Source of the DNA: Clostridium gasigenes
Lineage (GTDB): Bacteria; Bacillota; Clostridia; Clostridiales; Clostridiaceae
DNA length: 64,000 nucleotides
Direction: 5' to 3'
Assembly (NCBI RefSeq): GCF_900104115.1
Contig: NZ_FNJM01000001.1
Coordinates: 701,374-765,373, forward strand
In this document: piece after piece, positions 48,099 through 57,921 of the stretch
Numbering within the stretch: the stretch's first letter is position 1
Layout: every line of letters starts with the position of its first letter
Position numbers and translations under genes: made by a program
Notes under the pieces: model-generated
Database searches by the model: none
Told to the model about the DNA's origin: nothing
What the model saw: only the letters and a program-made list of their open reading frames with translations

Positions 48099-51080
48099 AT
48101 GCAAACTGAAGTGAAAAGTATATTGGATAATGTAATATATTTAAATATTGAAACAACAGGACTAGATGAGAAAACTTCTGAAATAATTGAAATAGGTGCA
48201 GTAAAGATTAAAGACTCTATTGTAACAACTTTTAATACTTTCATAAAGCCAAAGGGGAGAATCCCCCTTTCCATTTATGACCTATGTATAGATTTAAGAG
48301 AAGAAGACCTCTTAAGTGCTAGAAATATTGAATATGTTAAAAGTGAGTTATTGGGATTTTTAGAAGTCTTGCCTTTAATTTGTTCTAATGGGGAATATGT
48401 TAAAAGTTTTTTTGAATATCACATTATAGAAGTGAAAAATGAAGTGCTAGATTTAATGGAAATGGCAGCTATTTTAGAACCGTGGAGAAAAGAATATAAT
48501 TTGCAAGCACTTTTAAATGATGTAACAACACTAAATAAAAATCAAATGCATAGAGGTCTTCAAGATTCTCTTGATACAATTCTAGTGGTAAATTCTTTTT
48601 TATGCAGGTTATGGACTAAAGAAGAGGTTTTAGGGGCTCTAGAGCCTATTTATAAAACAATTATTAAAGGTAATAGCCTTCTTAAAAAGTGGAATTGGAC
48701 TAATTACTTGCTAAAACCAATTATGTTTAATAATGATGAATATATATATGTTTATTACAAAGATAATAAAGAAGAAAATATTCATTTAAAAAGAATGGAT
48801 ATTGACTACAATGAATATGAGGATTTACTAAAAAAATCTGAGATATGGGATAATGGAGGAGATTTTAGCTACGAGTATAGAGAGGAACAAAAGAATATTT
48901 CATCTAAAATACGACAAACAATTGAAAATAAAGAGAGGATATTTATAGAAGCGCCAACAGGTAGCGGTAAAACATTTGCTTATGTATTAATAGTTGCTAT
49001 AAGCACTTACTTAAATAAACTAGAAAGAAACATTGAAGAAAGTAGTGTAATAATATCTACAGATACAAAAGAACTTCAAAATCAATTAATAGAAAAAGAT
49101 ATTCCAAACATATTAAAAAAATTATCTTTATACAAAAAAATTAACTTTGGTGCAATTAAAGGTAAAAGTAATTATTTATGTACAGAAAGAGTTAGTGACT
49201 ATAAAGAATTTGAGGGTGATATAAATGGTCCGCTTGTAGAATTATTTATTAAAAGGCTAATTATTGGTGGTAAATATGGAGATATTGAAAATATAGGCTT
49301 TTGGGCTTATAAGCATTTTGAGCTTGATAAATATATAAAGCATATATGTTGTGAAAGTGAAAATTGTAATTTAGATAAATGTATTAGAGAGTGCTATTTA
49401 AAGAATAGATATAATGAATTACCTCTTGATAATATAACAGTAATTAACCATTCACTTTTAGCTAATTGGCCCTATGGCGAAAAAAAGAAAATTTATCATT
49501 TAATTATAGATGAAGCTCATAATTTAATGGAAAAAGCTTATGATTTTTTTTCAGAAGAATTTAATTCTAAGGAGTTTTTAGATTTACTAGATGAAATTGA
49601 AAATGGAAATCCAAGTATTTATTTTATATTAAGACGATTAAATGCTAATTTTGGATATAGAGAATCGGTTGAAATAAGTGATATTAAAATTAGAAGAGAT
49701 GATATAGAATATAATATTTTAAATATGATTAATGAATTTAGAAATATGAATCTTCAAAATAAGGAATATAACTTTACAACTGAGTTTTTTAATTCAAGAG
49801 AAGAATATAAATTATCTATGGAAAGTGTACGGGAGCATTTAAGCAACTTGAAAGTTAGTATATATAGTTTGTATAAACTCCTAGACACATATATAAGTAA
49901 CATAGTAAGTGATGAGGACCCTCATGGAGATAAAGACTATAGAAAGCTCCTTAATTATATAATGAAGCTTAAAGGGCAGTTTGATGTAATTGACACCTTT
50001 ATTACACAATCCAATGAGTATGCTAAAATTTTAGAAGTACATAAGGAGTTTAATTATTTTAAAATTACTAATACACCACTAAAAGTTGGAGAGTTAGTCA
50101 ATGATAAAATATTAAGTGATGTTAAAAGTACAACATTTCTTTCGGCAACTTTAAGAATAGATAATTCTTTTAATAATATAAAGAAACATTTAGGTCAGGA
50201 AAGTGCAAATGAGTATAAAATACCAGCAGTATTTAATTTAAAAGAGCAAACAAGAATATTCACTTTAAAGGATTTGGGAAGTTATAATAGTATGAATTAT
50301 ATAAAAAATATTTCTGGTTTTATATTTGAAACTGCTAAAAAATTAAATGGTCATATGCTTGTTCTTTTTAATAATAATAGTAGAAGAGAACAAACTTTAG
50401 AAGAATTATCAATTCTAACTAAAGGAACTACTATAGAGCTACATACAAATAAAAAAGCTCTAAAATATTTAAGAGATAAAAACAGACAAATTATAATGCT
50501 TGGAACTAAAGGTTTTTTTGAAGGGATTGATTTGCCAGGGGATGCTCTGACTTGTGTAATTATTGACAAGTTACCAAATCAAAATGTAGAAAACCCTCTT
50601 GTAAAAGCTATAACAACTTATGAACATAAGAAATACTATGAAGTTAACTATCCTCAGCTATGCATTAAAGTAAAACAAAGTTATGGAAGGCTTATAAGAA
50701 GCACTTTAGACTATGGATATTTTATAATTTTAGATGGAGGGACTAATAATATTACATTAAGAAAACTTGAAAAAGATCTAAGTGGGCCAAGGATAGAAAA
50801 TGTAAAATCAGAAGAACTTTTAAGTTATATGGATAATGATTATAAAATTTGGAAGATGAATAACTTAAGAACTTTACTAAATAATTTAAGAGTAAAAAGC
50901 AAGGATATACCCTCTTCAATTAAAAATGAAGCTGTTTTAAACAACTTATTTTGGGAATTTAAAAGATATGGAGAATGGAGTACACAATGGTATTTTAAAA
51001 ATATAAATACTACAATAAAAGTCAATGACTCAGTTAAGGGAGTTGAAAGAAAATACACCAAAGGCGGGCAGGGCCACTAG
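48099..51080 (+). CDS. dinG: DinG-family helicase with degenerate exonuclease domain
   Basis: This 993-residue protein has an N-terminal DnaQ-type domain (about 10-165) whose first motif reads NIETTG rather than DIETTG, and the second lacks the Asp of HNxxFD (SNGEYVKSFFE); nuclease activity is therefore doubtful. The helicase part has PTGSGKTF (about 285), a four-Cys Fe-S region (HICCESENCNLDKCIREC, about 410-428), IIDEAHNL (about 470), a late GTKGFFEGIDLPGD and QSYGRLIRS. XPD/DinG helicases unwind DNA 5' to 3' and resolve R-loops and G-quadruplexes. GGGGGAATAT precedes the ATG. Confidence 0.87.
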   Translation: MQTEVKSILDNVIYLNIETTGLDEKTSEIIEIGAVKIKDSIVTTFNTFIKPKGRIPLSIYDLCIDLREEDLLSARNIEYVKSELLGFLEVLPLICSNGEYVKSFFEYHIIEVKNEVLDLMEMAAILEPWRKEYNLQALLNDVTTLNKNQMHRGLQDSLDTILVVNSFLCRLWTKEEVLGALEPIYKTIIKGNSLLKKWNWTNYLLKPIMFNNDEYIYVYYKDNKEENIHLKRMDIDYNEYEDLLKKSEIWDNGGDFSYEYREEQKNISSKIRQTIENKERIFIEAPTGSGKTFAYVLIVAISTYLNKLERNIEESSVIISTDTKELQNQLIEKDIPNILKKLSLYKKINFGAIKGKSNYLCTERVSDYKEFEGDINGPLVELFIKRLIIGGKYGDIENIGFWAYKHFELDKYIKHICCESENCNLDKCIRECYLKNRYNELPLDNITVINHSLLANWPYGEKKKIYHLIIDEAHNLMEKAYDFFSEEFNSKEFLDLLDEIENGNPSIYFILRRLNANFGYRESVEISDIKIRRDDIEYNILNMINEFRNMNLQNKEYNFTTEFFNSREEYKLSMESVREHLSNLKVSIYSLYKLLDTYISNIVSDEDPHGDKDYRKLLNYIMKLKGQFDVIDTFITQSNEYAKILEVHKEFNYFKITNTPLKVGELVNDKILSDVKSTTFLSATLRIDNSFNNIKKHLGQESANEYKIPAVFNLKEQTRIFTLKDLGSYNSMNYIKNISGFIFETAKKLNGHMLVLFNNNSRREQTLEELSILTKGTTIELHTNKKALKYLRDKNRQIIMLGTKGFFEGIDLPGDALTCVIIDKLPNQNVENPLVKAITTYEHKKYYEVNYPQLCIKVKQSYGRLIRSTLDYGYFIILDGGTNNITLRKLEKDLSGPRIENVKSEELLSYMDNDYKIWKMNNLRTLLNNLRVKSKDIPSSIKNEAVLNNLFWEFKRYGEWSTQWYFKNINTTIKVNDSVKGVERKYTKGGQGH

Positions 51081-51173
51081 TTAAATATTCTGAGTATATT
51101 TTATACTAGGCAAATAGCCAGCACTTGCGAATAATTAGTGTTATGGTTATGATGCATATCACAAAATAGACAC

Positions 51174-51206
51174 GAATCTGACTAGTTATTTTGCGGAAAT
51201 TCCTAA
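51174..51206. repeat. Dispersed intergenic repeat, copy A
   Basis: GAATCTGACTAGTTA (51174-51188) and then TTTTGCGGAAATTCCTAA match, in order and spacing, the segment at 60227-60260. It lies just upstream of the ribosome binding site of the next gene. Confidence 0.6.
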
Positions 51207-51231
51207 ATTATAAAAGTTAGGAGGATAGAAA

Positions 51232-51960
51232 TTGCATACAGAGACTTTAAAATTAAACCATATACATAAAGGGCGAGTAATTGAATTTGAAGTAGTTTAT
51301 AGAAAAAGAAAAACAATGTCTATAGAAGTTAATTTAGAAGGAAAAGTACGTATTTGTGCCCCTATTAAATTAGAACTTAAAAACATTTTAGATGTAGTTG
51401 AAAAAAAAGCTAATTGGATTTGTAAAAAACAAGATGAACTAATAGAGAAAAACTCTATTAGAAGAGTCAATAAATATATAAATGGAGAAACCTATCTATA
51501 CTTAGGAGAAAAATATATTTTAAATCTACAATGCAATGAAGATTTAACGAAACCTAAAGTAGTAATTAAAGATAATATTATTCAAATTTCATATAAAGAA
51601 ATAAACAGTGATACAGTTAAGTCTATATTAGAACTATGGTATAGACAGAAAACCTTAGAAGTCGTAATTGAAAGAGTTTCTAATTATACAAAATTCTTTG
51701 CTGTTTCTCCTAAAGAGTTAAAAGTAAAACAACAAAAGAGAAGATGGGCAAGTTGTACATATGACAATAGAATTCTTTTTAATTGGAGAATATCTATGGC
51801 ACCTATAGATGTAATTGATTATATAGTAGTACATGAAATGTGTCATATGGATTTTAAAGATCATTCAAACAACTTTTGGAATAGAGTAAAATCTGTAATG
51901 CCAGATTACGAATTGTATAAGTTATGGTTAAAAGATAATGGATTAAAATTAGAAATATGA
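51232..51960 (+). CDS. YgjP-like (DUF45) zinc metalloprotease
   Basis: This 242-residue protein starts at TTG 51232, seven bases after AGGAGG. The zinc-protease motif VVHEMCHMDFKDHS (about 199-212) contains HExxH and a downstream His in NNFWNRV context, which with KQQKRRWASCTYDNRILFNWR (about 161-181) is the signature of the YgjP/M48-related DUF45 family. No signal peptide, so it is cytoplasmic. Partners in other bacteria include type I restriction genes, but none is found here. The natural substrate is unknown. Confidence 0.85.
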   Translation: MHTETLKLNHIHKGRVIEFEVVYRKRKTMSIEVNLEGKVRICAPIKLELKNILDVVEKKANWICKKQDELIEKNSIRRVNKYINGETYLYLGEKYILNLQCNEDLTKPKVVIKDNIIQISYKEINSDTVKSILELWYRQKTLEVVIERVSNYTKFFAVSPKELKVKQQKRRWASCTYDNRILFNWRISMAPIDVIDYIVVHEMCHMDFKDHSNNFWNRVKSVMPDYELYKLWLKDNGLKLEI

Positions 51961-52042
51961 TTAGGAATTCTAAAAAAATGACAAGTCATATATATTGGGT
52001 TGTTTTTTTTTGAAGATTCATTAATGAAGGTAATGGTGAAAA

Positions 52043-52966
52043 ATGAATTTTGTTGCAATTGATTTCGAAACTGCTAATGAAAAAAGGAATAGTGCTTGTT
52101 CAATTGGAATTACAGTAGTTGAAGATAATAAAATTATAGAAGAAAGATATTGGTTAATTAAGCCTTATGAGATGAGGTTTGAGCCAATTAATATATGGAT
52201 ACATGGGATTAAAGAAGAAGATGTTGAAAATGAAAAAACATTTTTGGAGCTTTGGAGTGAAATTAAGCCTTACTTAGACGGGAAGCTTGTAGTTGCACAT
52301 AATGCTTCTTTTGATATGAGTGTATTAAGAAAAACATTAGATAGTTATAACATTCCTTATCCAACTTTAGATTATTTTTGTTCAATGATAATATCTAGAA
52401 ATTTTTATTCCTATTTAGAGAATTCTAAGTTAAATACTATTAATAATCATTTAGGATATAAGTTTAATCATCATAATGCAAGTGCAGATGCATCTGCATC
52501 TGCAAATATAGTATTAGAAATAATAAAGGAACTAAAAGTTGAGGATATAAAGGAATTATCAAAATTAGTTTGTTTTAAAATAGGTAAAATACATAACAAT
52601 GATTACACTTCGGCGGGTAAATTACAAGGCACATCAATAATTTCCACAAGAGTAAATAAGAATGTGTGTAATAATAAAACTTTAATAAATACTACTGATT
52701 TTTTTAGAGACAAAATAGTTGTTTTTACTGGAGGGCTATCCTCTATGTCGAGATTAGATGCTATGCAGTTTGTAAAACAAAATGGAGGAAGCACAGGAAG
52801 TTCAGTAACCAAAAAAACTAATATATTAATAACAGCTGTAAAAAATGTTCATGATATTAGTTATACTAATATGAGTACAAAATTAAAAAGAGCTAAGCAA
52901 CTTAATGAATTTGGACAAGGAATAGATTTGTTAAATGAGGAAGAATTCTTAAGCTATGTGAAATAA
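52043..52966 (+). CDS. DEDDh exonuclease with C-terminal BRCT domain
   Basis: This 307-residue protein has an N-terminal DnaQ-type 3'-5' exonuclease (about 1-165) with all metal ligands visible: AIDFETAN (Asp6, Glu8), VAHNASFDMSVL and HHNASADASASA (His and Asp). The C-terminal BRCT domain (about 224-306) reads KIVVFTGGLSSMSRLDAMQFV followed by GGSTGSSVTKKTNILI (positions about 228-265), like that of NAD-dependent DNA ligase. It probably trims DNA ends in repair. AAGGTAATGGTGAAA precedes the ATG. Confidence 0.9.
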   Translation: MNFVAIDFETANEKRNSACSIGITVVEDNKIIEERYWLIKPYEMRFEPINIWIHGIKEEDVENEKTFLELWSEIKPYLDGKLVVAHNASFDMSVLRKTLDSYNIPYPTLDYFCSMIISRNFYSYLENSKLNTINNHLGYKFNHHNASADASASANIVLEIIKELKVEDIKELSKLVCFKIGKIHNNDYTSAGKLQGTSIISTRVNKNVCNNKTLINTTDFFRDKIVVFTGGLSSMSRLDAMQFVKQNGGSTGSSVTKKTNILITAVKNVHDISYTNMSTKLKRAKQLNEFGQGIDLLNEEEFLSYVK

Positions 52967-53027
52967 GGTGACTGGGGGAAATAAGAAGTCAAGGCGGTAT
53001 TTATATTTTTTGAAAATGACTAATAAT

Positions 53028-53065
53028 AAAACAGAGTAATATAATTATATATAGTACTCTGTTTT
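53028..53065. terminator. Bidirectional terminator between convergent genes
   Basis: AAAACAGAGTA and TACTCTGTTTT form an 11-bp stem around a 16-base AT loop. Confidence 0.85.
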
Positions 53066-53071
53066 CTCATA

Positions 53072-54271
53072 TTAATACATTTGATTTATATTGAATTTAT
53101 TATCAATAAAAGCTTTTTTAACTATTTCAATATGTTCATGTCCATTAGTTTCAACAGTAACTTCTAGAAGAACATTTCTAAGCGTGTTTCTTGCCTTAAA
53201 TTGATTATGTTCAAGTCTTACAACGTTTGCATTTACATCTGAAAGTATTTTTGAAATTTGAAGAATTTGACCAGGAGTATTAGGTAACTCTACTGTAAAG
53301 CAGAAAAGTCGGCCCCTTGAAACAAGTCCATTATTTATTAAAGACGATATAGTTAACATATCGATATTACCACCACTGATAACTGAAACAACATTTTTAT
53401 TTTTAAAGTCTAATTTTTTTAAAGCAGCAAGTGATGTAGCTCCTGATGCTTCTGCAATCAACTTATGTTTTTCACTTAAAGTTAAAAAAGCTTCAACGAT
53501 TTCATCATCTGAAACAGTAACAATATCATCTACATATTCACGAATTATATTAAAAGTTAAATCACCAGGTGTCTTAACTGCAATTCCATCAGCAATTGTA
53601 TTCACAGTTTCAATAGATGTTAATTTATCTTTTTTAAAACTCTTTACCATTGCATCAGCACCTTCTGCTTGAACGCCTATAATTTTTATATTTGGATTGA
53701 TTTCCTTTGCGGCTAGAGATATTCCACTTATTAAACCACCACCACCAATTGGACAAATAATAACATCTACATCTTTAAGATCTTCAAATATTTCAAGTGC
53801 AATAGTACCTTGGCCATAAATAACATCAATATCATTAAATGGATGAATAAAAACAGAACCTTTTTTATTTTCAATTTTTTTTGCTTCATTATAGGCATAA
53901 TCATAACAAAGTCCATGAAGAATAACATTTCCACCATAATTTTTAGTAGACTCTACCTTTAAATAAGGAGTAGTAGTTGGCATAACAATAGTTGCGTTAA
54001 CATTACATAGAGAGGATGCATAGGCAACTCCTTGCGCATGATTTCCAGCGGAAGAACAAACTACGCCTTTAGATTTTTCTTCGTTAGTTAGAGAAAGTAT
54101 TTTATTTAGTGCGCCTCTAAGTTTGTAAGCGCCTGTTAACTGAAGATTTTCACACTTTAAATATACATTATTATCACATATATTAGAAAATATATTGCTA
54201 TATAATAATGGAGTCTTAGTTATGATATCTCTAATAGCACCTCTTGCCGTAAGTATTTCTTTTAAATGCAT
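53072..54271 (-). CDS. ilvA: Threonine ammonia-lyase (biosynthetic-type, with ACT domain)
   Basis: This 399-residue PLP enzyme converts threonine to 2-oxobutanoate and ammonia. The PLP lysine is Lys50 in GAYKLRGA; SSAGNHAQGVAYA (about 73-85) and the Gly-rich phosphate loop PIGGGGLISG (about 173-182) bind the cofactor. A C-terminal ACT-like domain (about 325-399, TVELPNTPGQILQISKIL) suggests allosteric control by isoleucine or valine. No other branched-chain genes are adjacent, so a catabolic role is possible. CACCTCATTAG on this strand gives an AATGAGGTG ribosome binding site. Confidence 0.92.
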   Translation of the reverse strand: MHLKEILTARGAIRDIITKTPLLYSNIFSNICDNNVYLKCENLQLTGAYKLRGALNKILSLTNEEKSKGVVCSSAGNHAQGVAYASSLCNVNATIVMPTTTPYLKVESTKNYGGNVILHGLCYDYAYNEAKKIENKKGSVFIHPFNDIDVIYGQGTIALEIFEDLKDVDVIICPIGGGGLISGISLAAKEINPNIKIIGVQAEGADAMVKSFKKDKLTSIETVNTIADGIAVKTPGDLTFNIIREYVDDIVTVSDDEIVEAFLTLSEKHKLIAEASGATSLAALKKLDFKNKNVVSVISGGNIDMLTISSLINNGLVSRGRLFCFTVELPNTPGQILQISKILSDVNANVVRLEHNQFKARNTLRNVLLEVTVETNGHEHIEIVKKAFIDNKFNINQMY

Positions 54272-54455
54272 TTTTTCACCTCATTAGTTTTATTTTTTAT
54301 TTTTATAGATTTATTATACCATTTTTTTATAAAGTCTTAAGTCTTTTTTGAAAGTAAGGAATTTTCACTAAAACCAAGTTTCTTATGTTAAATTCCTAAA
54401 ACTTGAATAAAAATAAGAAGTAGTATAAATACTAATAAAGTAAGGAGAGGATATA

Positions 54456-55328
54456 ATGAATATAGATTCAAATTTCCCTAAAAATTTACCGCCTCAACAT
54501 CAAGATAAGCAACCTGGATGTGAAAATTTAATGAATCCAAAACCTATTTATAACCTAGAGGGTTATAACTTTCCAATTGGAAAGTTAAAAGATAAAGTTG
54601 CAATAATAACAGGTGGAGATAGTGGCATTGGTAGAGCAGTATCTTTAGCTTATGCTAAAGAAGGGGCTAAAGTTGTAATTGTATATTTAAATGAGGATGA
54701 AGATGCAAATATTACAAAAAAACTAATCGAAAATGAAAAAGGCGAGTGTTTTTTAATTAAAGGCGATATTGGAAATGAAAGTTTTTGTGATTATGTTTCA
54801 GTAGAAGTAATAAAAAGATTTAAACAAATAAATATTATTGTTAATAATGCCGCAGAACAACATGAAGCTCAAAATATTACAGATATAACACAATCTCAAC
54901 TTGAAAGAACTTTCAAAACAAATGTTTTTTCTGCATTTTATATGATAAAGGCAGCCCTGCCACATTTAAATAATGGAGATTCTATTATAAACACAACTTC
55001 AATAACTGCATATAATGGTCATGAAACTTTAATAGATTATTCGGCTTCAAAGGGAGCGTTAACAACTTTAACAAGATCTCTTGCACTAAACCTTGCAAGT
55101 AAAGGTATTAGAGTGAATGCAGTAGCTCCAGGACCAATCTGGACACCTTTAATTCCTTCATCTTTTGATAATGCAAAAGTGGCTAAATTTGGTCAAAAGA
55201 CACCGATGAAAAGGCCAGGGCAACCAGTTGAACTAGCAGAGGCTTATGTGTTTTTAGCTAGTAACGGTGCTTCATTTATAACAGGAGAAACCATTCATAT
55301 TAATGGAGGAGAATTTGTTGCTACATAA
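54456..55328 (+). CDS. Short-chain dehydrogenase (general-stress YhxC/YdaD-like)
   Basis: This 290-residue SDR has a 45-residue N-terminal extension rich in Pro and Gln (PKNLPPQHQDKQPGCENLM), typical of the GSP39/YhxC group. The Rossmann NAD(P) motif is TGGDSGIGRA (about 50-59), then NNAAEQ and the catalytic Ser and Tyr-X3-Lys (YSASKGA). ETIHINGGEF is the usual C-terminus. The substrate is unknown; relatives are stress-linked alcohol/aldehyde dehydrogenases. AAGGAGAGGATATA precedes the ATG. A single gene with a terminator. Confidence 0.88.
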   Translation: MNIDSNFPKNLPPQHQDKQPGCENLMNPKPIYNLEGYNFPIGKLKDKVAIITGGDSGIGRAVSLAYAKEGAKVVIVYLNEDEDANITKKLIENEKGECFLIKGDIGNESFCDYVSVEVIKRFKQINIIVNNAAEQHEAQNITDITQSQLERTFKTNVFSAFYMIKAALPHLNNGDSIINTTSITAYNGHETLIDYSASKGALTTLTRSLALNLASKGIRVNAVAPGPIWTPLIPSSFDNAKVAKFGQKTPMKRPGQPVELAEAYVFLASNGASFITGETIHINGGEFVAT

Positions 55329-55338
55329 AATTTAAATA

Positions 55339-55385
55339 AAAAGAGCTAGATATAACACTATTTTAGCATTAAATCTAGCTCTTTT
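55339..55385 (+). terminator. Terminator after SDR gene
   Basis: AAAAGAGCTAGAT pairs with ATCTAGCTCTTTT. The stem resembles, but is not identical to, the GCTAGA hairpins of the mobile element. Confidence 0.85.
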
Positions 55386-55461
55386 ATCAATAAGGTATCT
55401 AAAAAAATAAATCAATATGATAGTATGTTTTTTATTATAATTTGTTATTTTAAAAAAATGA

Positions 55462-56268
55462 TTAATTTATAGGTTCTAAACTTTCATTAACATCTAAATG
55501 TATATTTTTAAGAGCAAAAATTAAATATACAATACCTATTCCATAATAAAGTATAAAGAACACAGGTATTGTTATTCCAACCAATTTTAAAAATGTTTTA
55601 AGTAAAATTGGAACTGTTAGTGCATATGCACTAATTTTTATAAGATTACTGTAAGATAGCTTTTTATTCAATATAGATGCAATTACAAGAGCAGCTAAAG
55701 GCATTATTGCAAATACACTTATTAATTTACCTATAATTAAAAATATAAATATTAATACTAATCCAATTATTATAAATATATTACCGAAGGTATTTATTAT
55801 ACGACTAACATATTCAGAAGTTAAGCTATTTTTCAATTCTAATGATGAGTATTTGATAGTTGTAAACTTAGTGGAACTTTCTTTTGAAATCAATTCATTT
55901 TTACCTATAAAAACCCCCCTATTATACTTATCAAGAGATGTAATATCTAATTTATTGCTAGTATCAATAACAAAAATAGTATTATCCTCTTCATAAATAA
56001 TAGGCATTTCAGAATCAATTATAAGTTCATCATTATCTAAAGTAAATGAGGGCATTTCTTCATTTAAGATTGTCTTCATTTTAGAAAATTCCTTGTTAAA
56101 AGAAAATCCCTCCTTTAAAACCATAAAGCCTGATGATACAAAAGCCAATAGTAATAAATAAAGAACAGCCTTTGAGAGTTTTTCTGAAATAAAGTAATTG
56201 TAAGACTTAAAATTATAGGTGCTATTTATAAACTTTTTTAAAAAGCTCATTTTTTCGTTTTCATACAT
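55462..56268 (-). CDS. DUF1189 membrane protein
   Basis: This 268-residue protein has one membrane helix near the N-terminus (LSKAVLYLLLLAFVSSGFMVL, about 31-51), an outside loop of about 100 residues (about 55-155, including ELIIDSEMPIIYEEDNTIFVIDT), and then four membrane helices. This is the DUF1189 layout. Function unknown; it is widespread in Firmicutes, and some relatives are near maltodextrin genes. No such genes are adjacent here. GGGGGATAATTATAAAT lies before the ATG on this strand. Confidence 0.82.
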   Translation of the reverse strand: MYENEKMSFLKKFINSTYNFKSYNYFISEKLSKAVLYLLLLAFVSSGFMVLKEGFSFNKEFSKMKTILNEEMPSFTLDNDELIIDSEMPIIYEEDNTIFVIDTSNKLDITSLDKYNRGVFIGKNELISKESSTKFTTIKYSSLELKNSLTSEYVSRIINTFGNIFIIIGLVLIFIFLIIGKLISVFAIMPLAALVIASILNKKLSYSNLIKISAYALTVPILLKTFLKLVGITIPVFFILYYGIGIVYLIFALKNIHLDVNESLEPIN

Positions 56269-56539
56269 ATTTATAATTATCCCCCTTTTTTATTAGTTAT
56301 ATAATTGTAACATATTAGAAAAAAATAAGATATATTACTAATAATATACCTGCACTAAAAAAATTAGTAATCTCCAAATAAAGAGATTTCAAATGAAATC
56401 TCTAGTTAAAAGCACTTGTATTAGAAAGAATTTAATTACAAATTAATAAAATAGAGCAAAGTAATGTAAAACTTTGTTGCAATAATGCTTATGTAATAGT
56501 AGTATAATAATAGTTAATTAAAGAGATGGAGTGATAATA

Positions 56540-57280
56540 ATGGAAGAAAGATTACAAAAGTATATGGCTAAATGCGGTATTGCATCTAGAAGAAAATGTG
56601 AAGAATTAATTTTAGCTGGCAGAGTTAAGGTTAATGGAGAAATAATAAAGGAACTTGGAGTTAAGGTACTTGAAAATAGAGATATAGTGGAATATGAAAA
56701 TAAGGTAATAACTCCTGAAGAAAGAAAAAGATATATAATATTAAATAAACCAGAAGGATACATAACTTCTCTTTCAGATGAAAAGGGAAGAAGAACTATT
56801 CTTGATATAGTTAAGGTTGAAGAAAGGATATATCCAATTGGAAGACTTGATTATGATAGTTCAGGCTTAATAATACTAACAAATGATGGAGACATTTATA
56901 ATAAAATAATCCATCCAAGAGTAGAACTTGATAAAAAATACATAGCTGTTTGTGATGGAGCTTTTACTGAAGAAGATATACAAAAGTTTAAAACTGGTAT
57001 TAATATTGATGGGTATGTAACGGCGCCTGCAACTATAAGAACAATAAGTGTTGAGCCAAGCCGTGATAGACGTTTCTCTGATGATGCCAAAATATCTACA
57101 GTTGAAATAACTATTCATGAGGGAAAAAATAGACAAGTAAGAAAAATGTGTGAAGCGCTTAACGTCCCTGTTTTAACTTTAAAAAGAATATCAGTTGGTG
57201 AGTTAGAACTTGGTTACTTAAAAAGAGGAGAGTTTAGAGAACTTACTGAAAATGAATTAAGTTATATTAAGGGACTATAA
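56540..57280 (+). CDS. rluB: Ribosomal RNA pseudouridine synthase, RluB-type
   Basis: Start at ATG 56540, eight bases after GGAG; 246 residues. An N-terminal S4 RNA-binding domain (ERLQKYMAKCGIASRRKCEELI, written over two positions about 3-24) is followed by the catalytic domain with GRLDYDSSGLIILTNDGD (Asp nucleophile, about 97-114). The late EGKNRQVRKMCEAL is the RsuA/RluB signature. RluB makes pseudouridine 2605 of 23S rRNA. It is followed, 13 bases on, by a methyltransferase gene, so both are likely RNA-modification genes in one operon. Confidence 0.9.
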   Translation: MEERLQKYMAKCGIASRRKCEELILAGRVKVNGEIIKELGVKVLENRDIVEYENKVITPEERKRYIILNKPEGYITSLSDEKGRRTILDIVKVEERIYPIGRLDYDSSGLIILTNDGDIYNKIIHPRVELDKKYIAVCDGAFTEEDIQKFKTGINIDGYVTAPATIRTISVEPSRDRRFSDDAKISTVEITIHEGKNRQVRKMCEALNVPVLTLKRISVGELELGYLKRGEFRELTENELSYIKGL

Positions 57281-57293
57281 AAGGAGATTTAAT

Positions 57294-57830
57294 ATGTTTA
57301 GATATGTTGCAGATATAAGTAATTTATCTCACTTTATTATAAAGAATTTCTTAGAAAATAAAGTTGTTGCAATAGATGGAACTTTAGGAAATGGATTTGA
57401 CACAGATTTTCTTTCAGATAATTTTGAAAAGGTATATTCATTTGAAATACAAAAAGATGCCTGTAATAAATATGAAAATAAAAATAACGTAGAAGTAATA
57501 AATGATTCACATCATTTATTTAAAGATTATGTGAAAGAAGATGTTGATTGTATAATGTATAATCTTGGCTTTTTGCCAGGAGGGGACAAAGGTGTAACAA
57601 CAATGCATATAACATCCTTGCAAAGTATTAAAATTGGGCTTGAAATGCTTAAATCTGGTGGGATAATGACAATATGTATTTACAAGGGACATATTGAAGG
57701 TCAAATTGAAGAAACTTGCATTTTAAGTTATTTATCTAAGTTACCTAAAAGTAAATACGGAGTAATGTCTCATAATTATTTAAATAGGGCAGAAGCAGCA
57801 CCTTTACTTGTAGTTATAGAGAAAAAATAA
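57294..57830 (+). CDS. Class I methyltransferase, YtqB/MnmM-like
   Basis: This 178-residue protein has SAM-binding motif I VVAIDGTLGNGFDTDFL (about 23-39; a Gly-poor variant typical of the rRNA_methylase/YtqB family), then YNLGFLPGGDKG (about 89-100) and a late CIYKGHIEGQ (about 128-137). B. subtilis YtqB (MnmM) methylates nm5 groups at the tRNA wobble uridine, so that is the likely reaction here. AAAGGAGATTTAAT precedes the ATG. Confidence 0.82.
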   Translation: MFRYVADISNLSHFIIKNFLENKVVAIDGTLGNGFDTDFLSDNFEKVYSFEIQKDACNKYENKNNVEVINDSHHLFKDYVKEDVDCIMYNLGFLPGGDKGVTTMHITSLQSIKIGLEMLKSGGIMTICIYKGHIEGQIEETCILSYLSKLPKSKYGVMSHNYLNRAEAAPLLVVIEKK

Positions 57831-57921
57831 ACTTTTAACAAAAAAATGAAGTATTGATATAATATTCATTAGATGATAAAATTAATGAGACTTAATATTG
57901 GATGAAAAGAAGGGATAACGG

